Shown piece after piece: positions 23,613 to 32,846 of a stretch of 45,667 nt of DNA. The DNA is from an uncultured Collinsella sp. GTDB lineage: Bacteria; Actinomycetota; Coriobacteriia; Coriobacteriales; Coriobacteriaceae. The notes under the pieces are model-generated. The model saw only the letters and a list, made by a program, of their open reading frames with translations. It was not told the DNA's origin and ran no database searches. Positions within the stretch are counted from its first letter, which is position 1. Every line of letters starts with the position of its first letter. A program made the position numbers and the translations under genes. The stretch is from the NCBI GenBank assembly GCA_958354105.1, contig CATWVA010000016.1:1-45667 (forward strand). Reading direction: 5' to 3'.

Positions 23613-25790
23613 ATGCAAGGTGCCAATTTAATAGCTCTGACCTGGCGTGTTAGGGCTAGCTTCATTCGGTTTGACAGAGATACCTCTTTGCATCTCTGTT
23701 GCAAACAACTGACAAACGCAAAACCCGATAAGGATCAAGAATGTGAAGGAGCGGAATTCGAACAGCATTGGTCTGCAAAAGAGCTGTTAAACGAATTCCT
23801 AAGAATTGATCTTGAGAAGTTCTTTAACGAAATGTCCTCTTGGTATGCCGAATATCGTAACGCCCATTCAGTGCCCGTTCCACACCGTATCTTTAATTCG
23901 CTACGGCGAATACAGCACATTCTAGAAGCTCAATATCTCGAAGGCTCAGATAATAAAAAAGGTGCCACGTGTTTTCCTCCGCTTTGTTCGAGAATAATTG
24001 ACGCAGGCGATGACCTCGACAAATGCCGTATCGAAAAGGCAGATATAACGCATGAGCTCGCGGAGGCAGTCAAACAAGCGCTTGATTCCGCAATAAGCGG
24101 CGGCTATTCGGACGGTATCTACCAGCTCTTCTTCAATGCTTGCTCATTGTGCATCGATTCAGTTTATCTTGATGAAATACCCGATGCCTATTTGCCCTCG
24201 AAGGTTTTCTCTCTTTGGGCAATAGAGTGTGGGAACATCGCGAGAGTTACTATTCCGGCTCTTGAGTTACTAAGCAGTAACGATGCCGACGATTCCGTTG
24301 CACCTAATCTGGCCAGTTACATTGAAATGGTCTTTGACCTAAATAGAAGGCCCGAGCTCGCTCGCGGAGGCGAGCACTCAATTGTCCACCACCCGCTGGC
24401 GCTTAAAACGCAAGAAACTAAAAGGGAGTTTTATAAGACGCACTTCCACGTTCAATTAGTTGATAACCAACTAGCCATCGATATCCATGAGTTGGCAGTA
24501 GCCGTTCTTGGCGACATCATCATTGATTGTCTTAGCTTATCCAAGAAGATAAACGAACCTTCTTATCGGGATGACCTCAGCAGCTACGTTTCATTATTCG
24601 CGAAGCTGCTTTCTACCGGAGAATCCATCCTGGATGTCGCTAATCAAATTCGCCGTTTTGGGGAACTAACGTCCTCAAAATGCACGAAACATGCAATCGC
24701 CGGCCCAATGGTCCAGGACCTCAATAGCCTCAACTCTCTGGCACTCAACCTGATTCAGAACAGGCTCTACAACAAGGTGGAGTTATCGAGGAACGGCGAA
24801 AACACAATCGGCATCATGCGGTTTATCGTAAATGACGGAAAGTACCTTGTTGTCAACATCAACGACAGCGACGCAATGCAAGAAGCCCTCCATTTCCAGC
24901 ACTTGATAGACCGCTCCCACTCATTGATTCATTCTTTTCTTCCGGAATCATTCTCGGTTTTCTATGCGCATCTACTATGCGAAGCCCTGCGATCCGGGGC
25001 ACTTCCGACAAAATGCAGCACATGCAACAAACCCTTTTTCCCAGCTGGCAACAATAGCAAGTATTGTTCTAGATACGACAACGAAACGGGCATGTACTGC
25101 AATCCCGCAAGTAATACAAAACTCAAGCTTGGTAAAAAGCCGCCCCATGCAACTGCCGTCAATTTAAGACGCAAAGCAGATACTGTCAGCGGGAAAGACG
25201 GGCACAACCCGATGGCTACTAACAAAAAGCGACAGCTATATTTTCAAGAACTAGCCAATGCCGTTGACCACACCCTTGGACCTTATTATCAACGGTCCCC
25301 TCTCGTGCCGAAAGCACTTTACGAAGAGTGGCTCAAGGCAATCAATCGGCCCAAAAACCAACCTAGCACTCAAACGCCTGAAGCGTGCGGTTATCCTCAT
25401 CCCGTTATTTGGAACGGTTCGCTAGAGGATGGCAGTGTAATCGTCGACATCACGACCCAGTCAGCACAACTAGGCACCCTTCCAGAGCTCTTGGACAAAC
25501 TCGCAAAAAAGAATGCGGGTCACTGTCGCAAATCGGATAACGGGTGGTCAATCTCTAAATTCGATCTGGTTGCCTCCGTCATCTCATTAGAGCTAGAGGC
25601 TGACAAGACCAGAAAGAAGAGCGCGAGAACAATTGAGCATCTCCCCATCCCCGGTTTATCCGGTTACTGGGATTGCCTATCCGACAGAAATGATCGCCCC
25701 TCGGACGCAACGCCATTAACAAAGGAGAGGCAGACGACTACAACGAATCCCCGATTTAATTTAAACATGAACCCAGACAGTAGCCGGTAG
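23613..25790 (+). CDS. Cassette copy 2: large zinc-ribbon protein, intact
   Basis: A 725-aa soluble protein, the full-length version of the split gene in cassette 1. Residues 1-~400 are mostly helical with no known motif (ELLNEFLRIDLEKFFNEM near 57-74). Near residue 467 is the zinc ribbon: CSTCNKPFFPAGNNSKYCSR, then YC ten residues later, followed by KKPPHATAVNLRRKAD. Next come GPYYQRSPLVPKALYEEWL and YPHPVIWNGSL. The start at 23613 is chosen because the protein alignment with the copy at 20013 begins there and the distance from the conserved TTGAAC box is the same; an earlier ATG at 23565 is possible. It may resemble DUF6076 proteins; the function is unknown. Confidence 0.75.
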   Translation: MQGANLIALTWRVRASFIRFDRDTSLHLCCKQLTNAKPDKDQECEGAEFEQHWSAKELLNEFLRIDLEKFFNEMSSWYAEYRNAHSVPVPHRIFNSLRRIQHILEAQYLEGSDNKKGATCFPPLCSRIIDAGDDLDKCRIEKADITHELAEAVKQALDSAISGGYSDGIYQLFFNACSLCIDSVYLDEIPDAYLPSKVFSLWAIECGNIARVTIPALELLSSNDADDSVAPNLASYIEMVFDLNRRPELARGGEHSIVHHPLALKTQETKREFYKTHFHVQLVDNQLAIDIHELAVAVLGDIIIDCLSLSKKINEPSYRDDLSSYVSLFAKLLSTGESILDVANQIRRFGELTSSKCTKHAIAGPMVQDLNSLNSLALNLIQNRLYNKVELSRNGENTIGIMRFIVNDGKYLVVNINDSDAMQEALHFQHLIDRSHSLIHSFLPESFSVFYAHLLCEALRSGALPTKCSTCNKPFFPAGNNSKYCSRYDNETGMYCNPASNTKLKLGKKPPHATAVNLRRKADTVSGKDGHNPMATNKKRQLYFQELANAVDHTLGPYYQRSPLVPKALYEEWLKAINRPKNQPSTQTPEACGYPHPVIWNGSLEDGSVIVDITTQSAQLGTLPELLDKLAKKNAGHCRKSDNGWSISKFDLVASVISLELEADKTRKKSARTIEHLPIPGLSGYWDCLSDRNDRPSDATPLTKERQTTTTNPRFNLNMNPDSSR

Positions 25791-25930
25791 ACGATCTTTT
25801 AGCACAGAGGATAAGGGAATGTGACGCCGGAGCGAACCGCAGGGCACCGCGAGGCAACCAAACTTACTAGTCCGAGAATCGTAGAAGCTCGTCCATTCCG
25901 GAGTTCACCTTGGCCCGTGCCCAATCAAGG

Positions 25931-26800
25931 TTACTTTAGTTGCGCGTGGGCCATCTTCATATCCAGCACAAACCTTCGAACCTCGTCAGCTGAATGAACT
26001 AAGTTATTGCAAGGAGGCTTAGCGTCTAGGTATTTAAGTCCGTTATCGTCATTGCCGAGAACGCCTGCAATCCCGAGAACCCCCGTCTCCCCATCCTTAT
26101 ATTCCTTTTTAAATGTCAGCAATACACACGGAATGTCCAAATCTCTCGACAACTTAAGAACGGGTTGCCATGTAAACGTATCCTCCTTGTAATAACGAGA
26201 TGGATCATAAGTCTCGATTGGATTTTTCTCCGTACATCTTATTTCGACAATCGCCTCAACACTGCCGTCCGGCGCGAATATAGCTCCATCGATATTGCCG
26301 CCCCACACCATGCCATGGCTCTCAAGCAGTTTGTCAAAATAACTGTTCTGAATATACTGTTTTCTAAATCTTTTTGTCTGAGGCGTTTTCTTTTTTTCAG
26401 CCCACCATTCTATAAATCTATCTTCTGTGCACAGGCGTTCTGTAACCACCTTTACACCGCCCAAACGCTCTTCGTCCACATCCAGTTGAATGGCTCGAAT
26501 AATCCCTTTGTCGTCCGTTCCATGAATCCAAACCGAAAATGGAACACCGATCGCATTTGCAAGCCTGACTTTACGCGTTAAATCTGATGCTGGCAGGAGT
26601 ATTTTTAGCAAAGCATCGCGTGCGAACCCCTCGACTTCAAAGGCCTCAACCGCTTCAGTAAACTCCCCGCTCTTGCCAATCAACAGCCCCTGCAAGTCAG
26701 TCATTCCTAATTTAGAAGTTATTGTATTGCGAAAGGCAGTAACATTACCTTCGCTATCACGCCGCTTAAACGCTAGCCCACGAGTTGTTCTTTCATCCAT
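25931..26800 (-). CDS. PD-(D/E)XK-like nuclease candidate of the restriction-like operon
   Basis: A 289-aa protein at the end of a five-gene operon. Residues ~165-190 read WGGNIDGAIFAPDGS then AIVEIRCTEK, a D...E-x-R arrangement (D171, E186, R188) like a PD-(D/E)XK nuclease core with R in place of K. Beyond it, PVLKLSRDLDIPCVLLTFKK fits a core strand-helix-strand. The N-terminal ~150 residues are unassigned (TDLQGLLIGKSGEFTEAVEA). The start ATG at 26800 follows GAAGGAGC and lies 40 bases after the helicase gene. Being last behind two methylases and a helicase suggests a restriction endonuclease. The DNA is lower in GC than the helicase gene. A nuclease is inferred; the R for K change is unusual. 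Confidence 0.55.
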   Translation of the reverse strand: MDERTTRGLAFKRRDSEGNVTAFRNTITSKLGMTDLQGLLIGKSGEFTEAVEAFEVEGFARDALLKILLPASDLTRKVRLANAIGVPFSVWIHGTDDKGIIRAIQLDVDEERLGGVKVVTERLCTEDRFIEWWAEKKKTPQTKRFRKQYIQNSYFDKLLESHGMVWGGNIDGAIFAPDGSVEAIVEIRCTEKNPIETYDPSRYYKEDTFTWQPVLKLSRDLDIPCVLLTFKKEYKDGETGVLGIAGVLGNDDNGLKYLDAKPPCNNLVHSADEVRRFVLDMKMAHAQLK

Positions 26801-26840
26801 CCCAAAAGCTCCTTCAGCGAGTTAACAGTGATATATCTAT

Positions 26841-29800
26841 CTAAAGACAAATCGGGCCGTCTGATTCGGCCATCGCCGCATGAGATAAAAGCCCCTGCTC
26901 AAATGCACCAGGAAACGTAAATGCACGTTGACGATTCGGGGAGTCATCGAACGCAACTGAGATCAAGCCGCCATTGATCCGCTTGACCGTTCCCCCGCCG
27001 AGGCCCTTGTGAATAACGCGATAGCCCGGAACGACCTTGCTGTAGTCGATCGCCGGAGTTTCTTCGGCAACGTCATCGTTCAGTTCATCGGGATACCCGG
27101 TGAGATACCAGGCCTCCTTGAACTTGGTTGCCTTGCCGCCGCTCGGCTTGAACGTGAAGTCGGCGCCGCGGTCGCGCAACGTCCCCATCGCCGGAGCGAG
27201 CTCGACGCCGCCGAGTGCCCATAAGGCACCGGACTTCTCGCGCTTGTCGACGAATTCGATACCGCGGTTGGTGAGGACGTCCGCGACCCAATCCGTTTTG
27301 GTCGACACAGTGGTCGACACAGGCTCCGCCGATGCTTTCGGTTTCTCCGTTTGCTGTACAACTTTTTGTTGAGCAACCTTTTGGACGACAGGAAATTTCC
27401 CAATTTGCTCGACGGGGCGCGTGACGGGTTCGGCGCTGGTGAGGTCGATGGCAGAGCCGTCCGGCGCGATCATCGACTCCTGCTGTTTCGCGGCGAGGTA
27501 GTCGTACTCGGAAAGCGTCGTGTCGTACAGGCCGACGCGCTCGCCGGCGTGCTTGTTGACACCGGTGTAGACAAGGCTCGCGTCCTCGTAGCGTCGGAAC
27601 TTGTAGACCGCGTCATTCATCAGGGGTGCATTGAAGACGCCCAGACCGACGAGGAGGTTGAAGTCATCGACGGACAGGCCGGTGACCTTCTTGAACAGCC
27701 CAGGTTCGAGCTGGGTGATTACGTCGTGCAGCGTCTCCTCGCGGTAGTCCGTGAGGTACATGAAGACGGGGATTCGGGTCGCGAACTTGATCAGCTTGGT
27801 CTGGATTTCCTTGCGCTTGCTCTTGAACTCCTTCTCCTCCTCGGTGAGCTCCTTCTTCTCTTTCGGGGTAAGACTCTCCCCCTTCTCCTTCTTGACCTTC
27901 TTGACGGCCTCGGACTTGTTGATGATCGTCTTGATGTCATCGTTGAGGCTGCGGAAGCCCTCGATGTTCATGAGGGCGTTAATAGCCTCGTCGTTTGCGA
28001 GCAGGCGGCGCAGGGTGTCGTTGTCGACGTTGACCAGCAGCGCGGACTCCCAGCGCTTCGCGAGGAGCGTCGCCGACGTTCCGGCCATGGCGATGTCCAA
28101 TACCTCGGCGGCGCTGATCTCCTTCATCCTGCTGCCGTCATAGGCGAGCACCGGCAGGAACTTGACGAACTCGTCGACCTTCTGCTCCGGACCCTTCTTG
28201 GGGTCGGTGGCGAGCTGCGTCGAGTAATCGGAGACCATCGTGAGGGCGCGGTCGAGCGCGAAATCGAATACGTAGCACTCGTTCTTGATGATCTGGGTGC
28301 GCCCGTCGTCGTCCTTGACCGTCCACGGCGACTGCACGCGGAACGCGGTCTGGAAATAGGTCTCGGCGCTCTTGACGTTGGAGAGCATGAACACGCCCGT
28401 CCACGGTTTCACCGTGACGCCGGTCGTCAGCTTGCCGCATGAGAGCGTGATCGTGCGGGACTCCAGCGGTTCGCGCATCGAGCGCTGCACGGGCGGCAGG
28501 GCGTCCAGGCCGATGCCGGCGGCGGCACCGGCGCAGACGTTGATCTTGAAGTCATGATAGAAGGTGTTCTGGCGTTCCTTGAGGAGGTTGGCCATGGCGT
28601 AGCAGCTCGCGACGTTCGGCAGGAACCACAGGGTGTGCCCCAGGACGTTGAGCAGGCGGATATCGGAGAACGGCATGGCCGGCTTCTCGCCCAGCTTCAG
28701 CTCGTCCTTTGTGGCCGGCATGTGCTGGCCGCGCATGAGGTCGAGCCACATCTGGACGTGGTCCTTGAACTTGAACTGGGCGTCCTCGCCCTCCCCCTCT
28801 GCGGAGAAGAACACGTTGAGGTCGAACTGGTTCGTCTCGGTGTTCAGCGCGATGCGCTTGATCTCCTCCGGCATCTGGTAGGTGAGCATGACCATGCGCG
28901 GGAGCGATGCGTACGGGTTATCACCGTCGGCGGGGTTCCAGTTAGCCTTGGCCTCCTGCTCGTCAGAGTAAGTCCAGTTGAAGATCTGCTCCTCGATAAA
29001 CTCGCCGCTGTTGAGTGCGCGGAACGGGGTTCCGGATAGGAACAGGAAGTACTTGGTGACGATCGGCAGCCACGTCTCGTCCTGCTCGTTGCCAGTGACC
29101 TTGACCTCCTCATGGACGGCCTTCTCCTCGTCCTCGTCGATCGAGTCAAAGAGCTTCTTGGCCGTTTCCCGCCATGCTCCGAAATGGTACTCGTCGAACA
29201 CCACGAGGTCCCAGTCTTCTAGGCGCACCCACTCGTGCCGGGCCTTGATATTTCCGTTGGAATCTCGACCGAGATAGTCTTGGAACGAGCCAAAGCAGAC
29301 GATCGGGCGCTGGGGATCGCAGTCCTCATATTGCTTGCCGCCGCGACTGACGAACTGCCAGCCCTCGAAGTCGACATGGCGGTTTAGGTCCTCCTGCCAG
29401 GCACTCTGCACAGCGGGCTTGAACGTGAGCACGAGGACGCGCCTCATGCCCATCGACTTCGCCAACTCATATGTGGCGAAGGTTTTGCCAAAACGCATCT
29501 TGGCGTTCCAGAGGAACTTGGGCGTGCGTTGCGAACCCTCGGCGGTCACAGACTCGAAGTACTCACGCGTGCGACGCACGGCCTCGGCCTGCTCAGGTCG
29601 CATGCTGAAGTCCTGGTCGCGCGCCTCGTCGTTCTCGGTGCGGTCGCGCACGGCGATCCAGCCGGCACGCACTTGGTCGGGCGTGCAGCGATACCACTCG
29701 CCATTGATGTTTTCGCAGCCGTGGGCCTCGAGCCAGTCATGGACGGGATGATCTAGGAAAAAAGTGCCGTCGTCGCGCATCGCGGACTCGGCAAACTCGA

Positions 29801-29978
29801 TTTTGTATGGCTTTTTCTCAGGTTGCAGTACGGGAAACTGCTCACGTACGCGTTGCTCAACGTCCTTGGCCGTATAGCCGACCTTCAGGATTCCTTTGTG
29901 GTTGGGATCAGTATCGGAATAGGCATAGATGGCCGGATGGGCGTCAGGGCGCTGAGGGAAGAAATCTTGCGTAGGCAT
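26841..29978 (-). CDS. Helicase with N-terminal GIY-YIG-like domain (restriction subunit R-like)
   Basis: A 1045-aa protein. Residues ~15-50 (AIYAYSDTDPNHKGILKVGY, TAKDVEQRVREQF) match the T5orf172/GIY-YIG fold. The superfamily 2 helicase follows: Q-like MRPEQAEAV, Walker A-type NAKMRFGKT (~155-165), DEYHFGAWR (~250), LSGTPFRAL (~312), ITLSCGKLTTGVTV and an AFRVQSPW motif VI-like stretch. A Lys/Glu-rich helical linker precedes the end. The C-terminus (VIHKGLGGGTVKRINGG, FPGAFEQGLLSH) looks like a KOW/Tudor-like domain. The ATG at 29978 is two bases after the methylase stop; a GTG at 30008 is less likely. It is probably the DNA translocase and nicking part of a restriction system; GC is higher than in the flanking genes. 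Confidence 0.8.
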   Translation of the reverse strand: MPTQDFFPQRPDAHPAIYAYSDTDPNHKGILKVGYTAKDVEQRVREQFPVLQPEKKPYKIEFAESAMRDDGTFFLDHPVHDWLEAHGCENINGEWYRCTPDQVRAGWIAVRDRTENDEARDQDFSMRPEQAEAVRRTREYFESVTAEGSQRTPKFLWNAKMRFGKTFATYELAKSMGMRRVLVLTFKPAVQSAWQEDLNRHVDFEGWQFVSRGGKQYEDCDPQRPIVCFGSFQDYLGRDSNGNIKARHEWVRLEDWDLVVFDEYHFGAWRETAKKLFDSIDEDEEKAVHEEVKVTGNEQDETWLPIVTKYFLFLSGTPFRALNSGEFIEEQIFNWTYSDEQEAKANWNPADGDNPYASLPRMVMLTYQMPEEIKRIALNTETNQFDLNVFFSAEGEGEDAQFKFKDHVQMWLDLMRGQHMPATKDELKLGEKPAMPFSDIRLLNVLGHTLWFLPNVASCYAMANLLKERQNTFYHDFKINVCAGAAAGIGLDALPPVQRSMREPLESRTITLSCGKLTTGVTVKPWTGVFMLSNVKSAETYFQTAFRVQSPWTVKDDDGRTQIIKNECYVFDFALDRALTMVSDYSTQLATDPKKGPEQKVDEFVKFLPVLAYDGSRMKEISAAEVLDIAMAGTSATLLAKRWESALLVNVDNDTLRRLLANDEAINALMNIEGFRSLNDDIKTIINKSEAVKKVKKEKGESLTPKEKKELTEEEKEFKSKRKEIQTKLIKFATRIPVFMYLTDYREETLHDVITQLEPGLFKKVTGLSVDDFNLLVGLGVFNAPLMNDAVYKFRRYEDASLVYTGVNKHAGERVGLYDTTLSEYDYLAAKQQESMIAPDGSAIDLTSAEPVTRPVEQIGKFPVVQKVAQQKVVQQTEKPKASAEPVSTTVSTKTDWVADVLTNRGIEFVDKREKSGALWALGGVELAPAMGTLRDRGADFTFKPSGGKATKFKEAWYLTGYPDELNDDVAEETPAIDYSKVVPGYRVIHKGLGGGTVKRINGGLISVAFDDSPNRQRAFTFPGAFEQGLLSHAAMAESDGPICL

Positions 29979-29980
29979 AG

Positions 29981-31525
29981 CTATTCCATTCCGGGAATCG
30001 AGCTGCACACATCGTCTATCTCAGACTCGTCTAGCCCATACTTTTCAAATAGTTCTTCATCAGTCCAAGCATGGCTCCAGTCTTGGACCGGAACGAATTC
30101 AAACGCCTTCGGAGCCATATCCTGCGTGGCCGTCCTGGTTGCAACAAGATATCGAACGAAACGCGTCTTCAGATACTGAATTAAGTTATTTGCCTCAGAA
30201 GCAGATGCACCAAGAACAAAAACGTTATATGTGTTCGAACTGCATGACCCCGGTTCAGCAAGTTTCGGCTTTCCGAGAATTGTGCCACCGGGATTGCCGG
30301 CTCGCGGAATAAGAACCTTGTACTTTTGGACATCGCCGGCGTTTCGCGTGACATTCTTCTGTTCAATCCAGCACTCGCCATGCGCGATATACACCTTAGT
30401 CGCGAACGCGCCCGTCTTGTTCTTTTTAACTGGATATGACGAAGATCCGTCAGCGGTCTGGAGAGAACCGTCGGTACCGTTCCATAGGGCGCGAGTGTGG
30501 AACCCAAAGTAACGACCCGCGTTTAATTCTTCCGAAAGCGGCTTTTCCTGCATGCTGCGTATCTTCTTTAAAATGGATATCTGTTTTGAACTCCTAATGA
30601 AGGTTTCCATCCCGTCCTCCAGTAATGGCCTCTCATCCATCGAGACGTCGTTACCGTCATGCGAGTAGACACGACAAAGCCCCCTATGGTCTCGATCCCA
30701 AAGGAAATAACAGACACCGCCTTTAATCTCGACACCGGGAAAGCAATCTGACGCATTCACATAATCATGGAGCTCCCTGATGCGGTCGTCATGCAACATC
30801 TCAGCTCTAAACGAATCTAATCCTCTGCCGCCGGCATACCACCTCGCGGGAATGATCATCGTTAAATAGCGGGGGCTTAGTTTCATGCCCTGCTGGACAA
30901 ACTTATGGTAAATCGGCATCGCACTGGCGCCATTGCCGCCATCGCTTAACTGATAAGGAGGATTGCCAATTACTACGTCGAATTTCATAGGAAACAGTTC
31001 CCCTGGATTATCTTGATGGATGAATTCATACGCATGGGTTTCAAGTTCGGCATCGCGTTTGTACTCTTTCTCCGAGGCACCACAATACCGACACCTGCCA
31101 TTAAGCCATTTGTGTTCGCAACGTCCGTACCTGATATTCCCGTCAGAGCTATCAAATTCCACCACTGAATAGCGACTGTTAGCATATTTGGAACAATATG
31201 CACTGCGACGAGACAACAAGCCCGTCAGCTCTGTAAGTGCGACACCGTAGACTTGCTTCTTGAGAATATGCTCAAGGCGCTCATCGAGAACGGGATAATC
31301 ATCCTGCAGCCCCTCGATGAGGCGCTTGGTTATTTCACGAAGAAAGACGCCGGATTTGCAGGATGGATCAAGGAAGGTGGCTTCCGGATCCGACCAGATT
31401 TTCTTCGGAAGCATATCTAGCATTTGGTTGGCCATCTCGGGCGGGGTAAAAACCTCATCGCTCGATAGATTCGCGAGGCATGACAAGACGTCAGGATTGT
31501 ACGTTGTGTCGTATAATCCACTCAT
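29981..31525 (-). CDS. Eco57I-like N6-adenine DNA methyltransferase
   Basis: A 514-aa methylase. AdoMet motif I is FLDPSCKSGVFL (51-62) and catalytic motif IV is NPPY (188-191, in DVVIGNPPYQL), so it is likely active on N6 of adenine. FTPPEMANQMLDML before motif I is typical of Eco57I-type enzymes. Between the motifs is a zinc-knuckle-like stretch (CEHKWLNGRCRYCGA). The C-terminal ~200 residues probably recognise the target (IPRAGNPGGTILG, then a Ser/Asn-rich part). It overlaps the upstream methylase-like gene by four bases (ATGA) and is followed at once by the helicase. Its GC is clearly lower than the helicase's, suggesting different origins for the operon's parts. Confidence 0.88.
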   Translation of the reverse strand: MSGLYDTTYNPDVLSCLANLSSDEVFTPPEMANQMLDMLPKKIWSDPEATFLDPSCKSGVFLREITKRLIEGLQDDYPVLDERLEHILKKQVYGVALTELTGLLSRRSAYCSKYANSRYSVVEFDSSDGNIRYGRCEHKWLNGRCRYCGASEKEYKRDAELETHAYEFIHQDNPGELFPMKFDVVIGNPPYQLSDGGNGASAMPIYHKFVQQGMKLSPRYLTMIIPARWYAGGRGLDSFRAEMLHDDRIRELHDYVNASDCFPGVEIKGGVCYFLWDRDHRGLCRVYSHDGNDVSMDERPLLEDGMETFIRSSKQISILKKIRSMQEKPLSEELNAGRYFGFHTRALWNGTDGSLQTADGSSSYPVKKNKTGAFATKVYIAHGECWIEQKNVTRNAGDVQKYKVLIPRAGNPGGTILGKPKLAEPGSCSSNTYNVFVLGASASEANNLIQYLKTRFVRYLVATRTATQDMAPKAFEFVPVQDWSHAWTDEELFEKYGLDESEIDDVCSSIPGME

Positions 31526-32232
31526 GCTGCAGCTCCTATCTGATAAATGCTCGTCAAAGGATATTCCCGAATCGGCAGAGGAATGTATGCCTTAACGCTT
31601 TCGTCGTATTCCCATTCCGACGCAGGAGAGCCAGAAGAACCAAAAAGGCTCATTTGCTGCCGCTGCCCCTCAAGAAGTTCGTCAAGGCGAAAATCGCGGC
31701 GCTTGACCCTATCCCCCATCGCCAAAGACCACTCAGAGAAGATGATTGGCTCGTCGGTATCTTCCTGACTCTCGTCCACAAGACGCATCGAGAGAGCATT
31801 ACCGCAAAGGATGTTCATATCAATCACAGTGCGGATTGTATCTAAGAATGCGGCGTTGACGCGACCTTTCGCCACCTTGGCATATTCTCCGATGAACTGC
31901 TCAAAAAGACGCTTGCGACAGGCTGCAGCGTTGTCAGACAGGAGATCCACGCCGTAGAGAGAGGAAACCGCCACAAACGCATGTCGTTCGTAGTCAATAG
32001 ATGAACTGCCGTAGCGCCTTTTCACGACCTCAAGCTTGCGGCGCAGAACTTCAGCAAGAAAGTTACCATCGCCACAGGCCGGCTCCAAGAACCGGGAATC
32101 GATGCGCTCGCACTCACCCTCTACCATGTCGAGCATTGCATTAACCTCGCGTTCGTTGGTGAATACCTCACCATGGTCGACGACACGCTCTCTTGATTTA
32201 ATCTGTTTATCCACGACCGCGGCCCCTAGCAT
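31522..32232 (-). CDS. Methylase-like subunit with AdoMet motif but no NPPY
   Basis: A 236-aa protein resembling the N-terminal half of N6-adenine methylases: FTNEREVNAMLDMVE, then motif I FLEPACGDGNFL (48-59), and YGVDLLSDNAAACRKRLF, the acidic motif II region. It reaches LDTIRTVIDMNILCGNAL but has no NPPY; the C-terminus ends in an unrelated Pro/Tyr-rich tail. It may bind AdoMet but should not methylate alone, so it may be a partner of the NPPY-carrying methylase, with which it overlaps by four bases. The start ATG at 32232 follows GAGGGAAA. A truncated but kept duplication is an alternative. Confidence 0.75.
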   Translation of the reverse strand: MLGAAVVDKQIKSRERVVDHGEVFTNEREVNAMLDMVEGECERIDSRFLEPACGDGNFLAEVLRRKLEVVKRRYGSSSIDYERHAFVAVSSLYGVDLLSDNAAACRKRLFEQFIGEYAKVAKGRVNAAFLDTIRTVIDMNILCGNALSMRLVDESQEDTDEPIIFSEWSLAMGDRVKRRDFRLDELLEGQRQQMSLFGSSGSPASEWEYDESVKAYIPLPIREYPLTSIYQIGAAA

Positions 32233-32244
32233 ACAATTTCCCTC

Positions 32245-32279
32245 AATGGTACGGTCACCATTCTCGCATGTTCGCGAAC
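32245..32279. promoter_or_regulatory. Two palindromes before the methylase genes
   Basis: AATGGT (32245-32250) and ACCATT (32257-32262) form an inverted repeat around six bases, 13 bp upstream of the methylase-like start. The perfect palindrome GTTCGCGAAC lies at 32270-32279, next to the stop of the membrane gene. Restriction operons are often controlled by a small regulator at such sites, but no controller gene was recognised here. Confidence 0.35.
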
Positions 32280-32759
32280 TTACTTAGCCTTACAATCCTG
32301 CCTTGCCTCCTCAATAGTCTCAATATGATCCAGGGCACACAGCAGCCTTGTCTTCTTTAGCTCAAATTGAAACCTAGCGACTGAATACACCAGTAAGCCA
32401 ACTAGAACAGCCGCCGGAAACAGAGATGCATTCAAGTTACCGAAAAAGGGTATTGCTTTTTGATTAGCCCATCCAAAGACCTTAAAGCCGGTTGCAACTG
32501 TTAAGACCAAGCCAATGACGGTGGGGCTCCAATCCGTATAACATGTCTTTTCAACCGCCCACTTAACTATCCCGCATTTCTTGTACAGACCAATGTTCGT
32601 GCCTCGTCCATCCGGAGAAAAGTCCATCTCCGTAATTAGATCGATTAATTCAGCCTCACTGTAGCCGCTTTCCTTGAATCTTTTAATGAAGAAACCTCCT
32701 GGTCCAGGACCACAGATAGGACGGTTTACACGAAACAGTTCCTTATAGGCGATTTCCAT
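32280..32759 (-). CDS. Membrane protein leading the restriction-like operon
   Basis: A 159-aa protein. The N-terminal ~65 residues are soluble (NRPICGPGPGGFFIKRFKES and DFSPDGRGTNIGLYKKCG). Two membrane segments follow: near 80-98 (TVIGLVLTVATGFKVFGW) and 110-128 (LFPAAVLVGLLVYSVARF). The C-terminal tail is charged and helical (CALDHIETIEEARQDCKAK). The start at 32759 has a strong AAGGAG site. It lies 47 bases before the methylase-like gene on the same strand and is probably co-transcribed. I do not recognise a family; a link with the restriction system is inferred from position only. Confidence 0.65.
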   Translation of the reverse strand: MEIAYKELFRVNRPICGPGPGGFFIKRFKESGYSEAELIDLITEMDFSPDGRGTNIGLYKKCGIVKWAVEKTCYTDWSPTVIGLVLTVATGFKVFGWANQKAIPFFGNLNASLFPAAVLVGLLVYSVARFQFELKKTRLLCALDHIETIEEARQDCKAK

Positions 32760-32846
32760 TGTTAACTCCTTAAAGTACGGGTGCCATTTACGCTATCGTT
32801 CTATCATTTCGTCCGGACAGATTTTTATCGGACTGCAAGCAACCAT

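Noticed and set aside
23565..23613. Earlier ATG for the large gene of cassette 2
   Set aside because: There is no ribosome site; the alignment with the first copy and the 70-base distance from the conserved box favour 23613.
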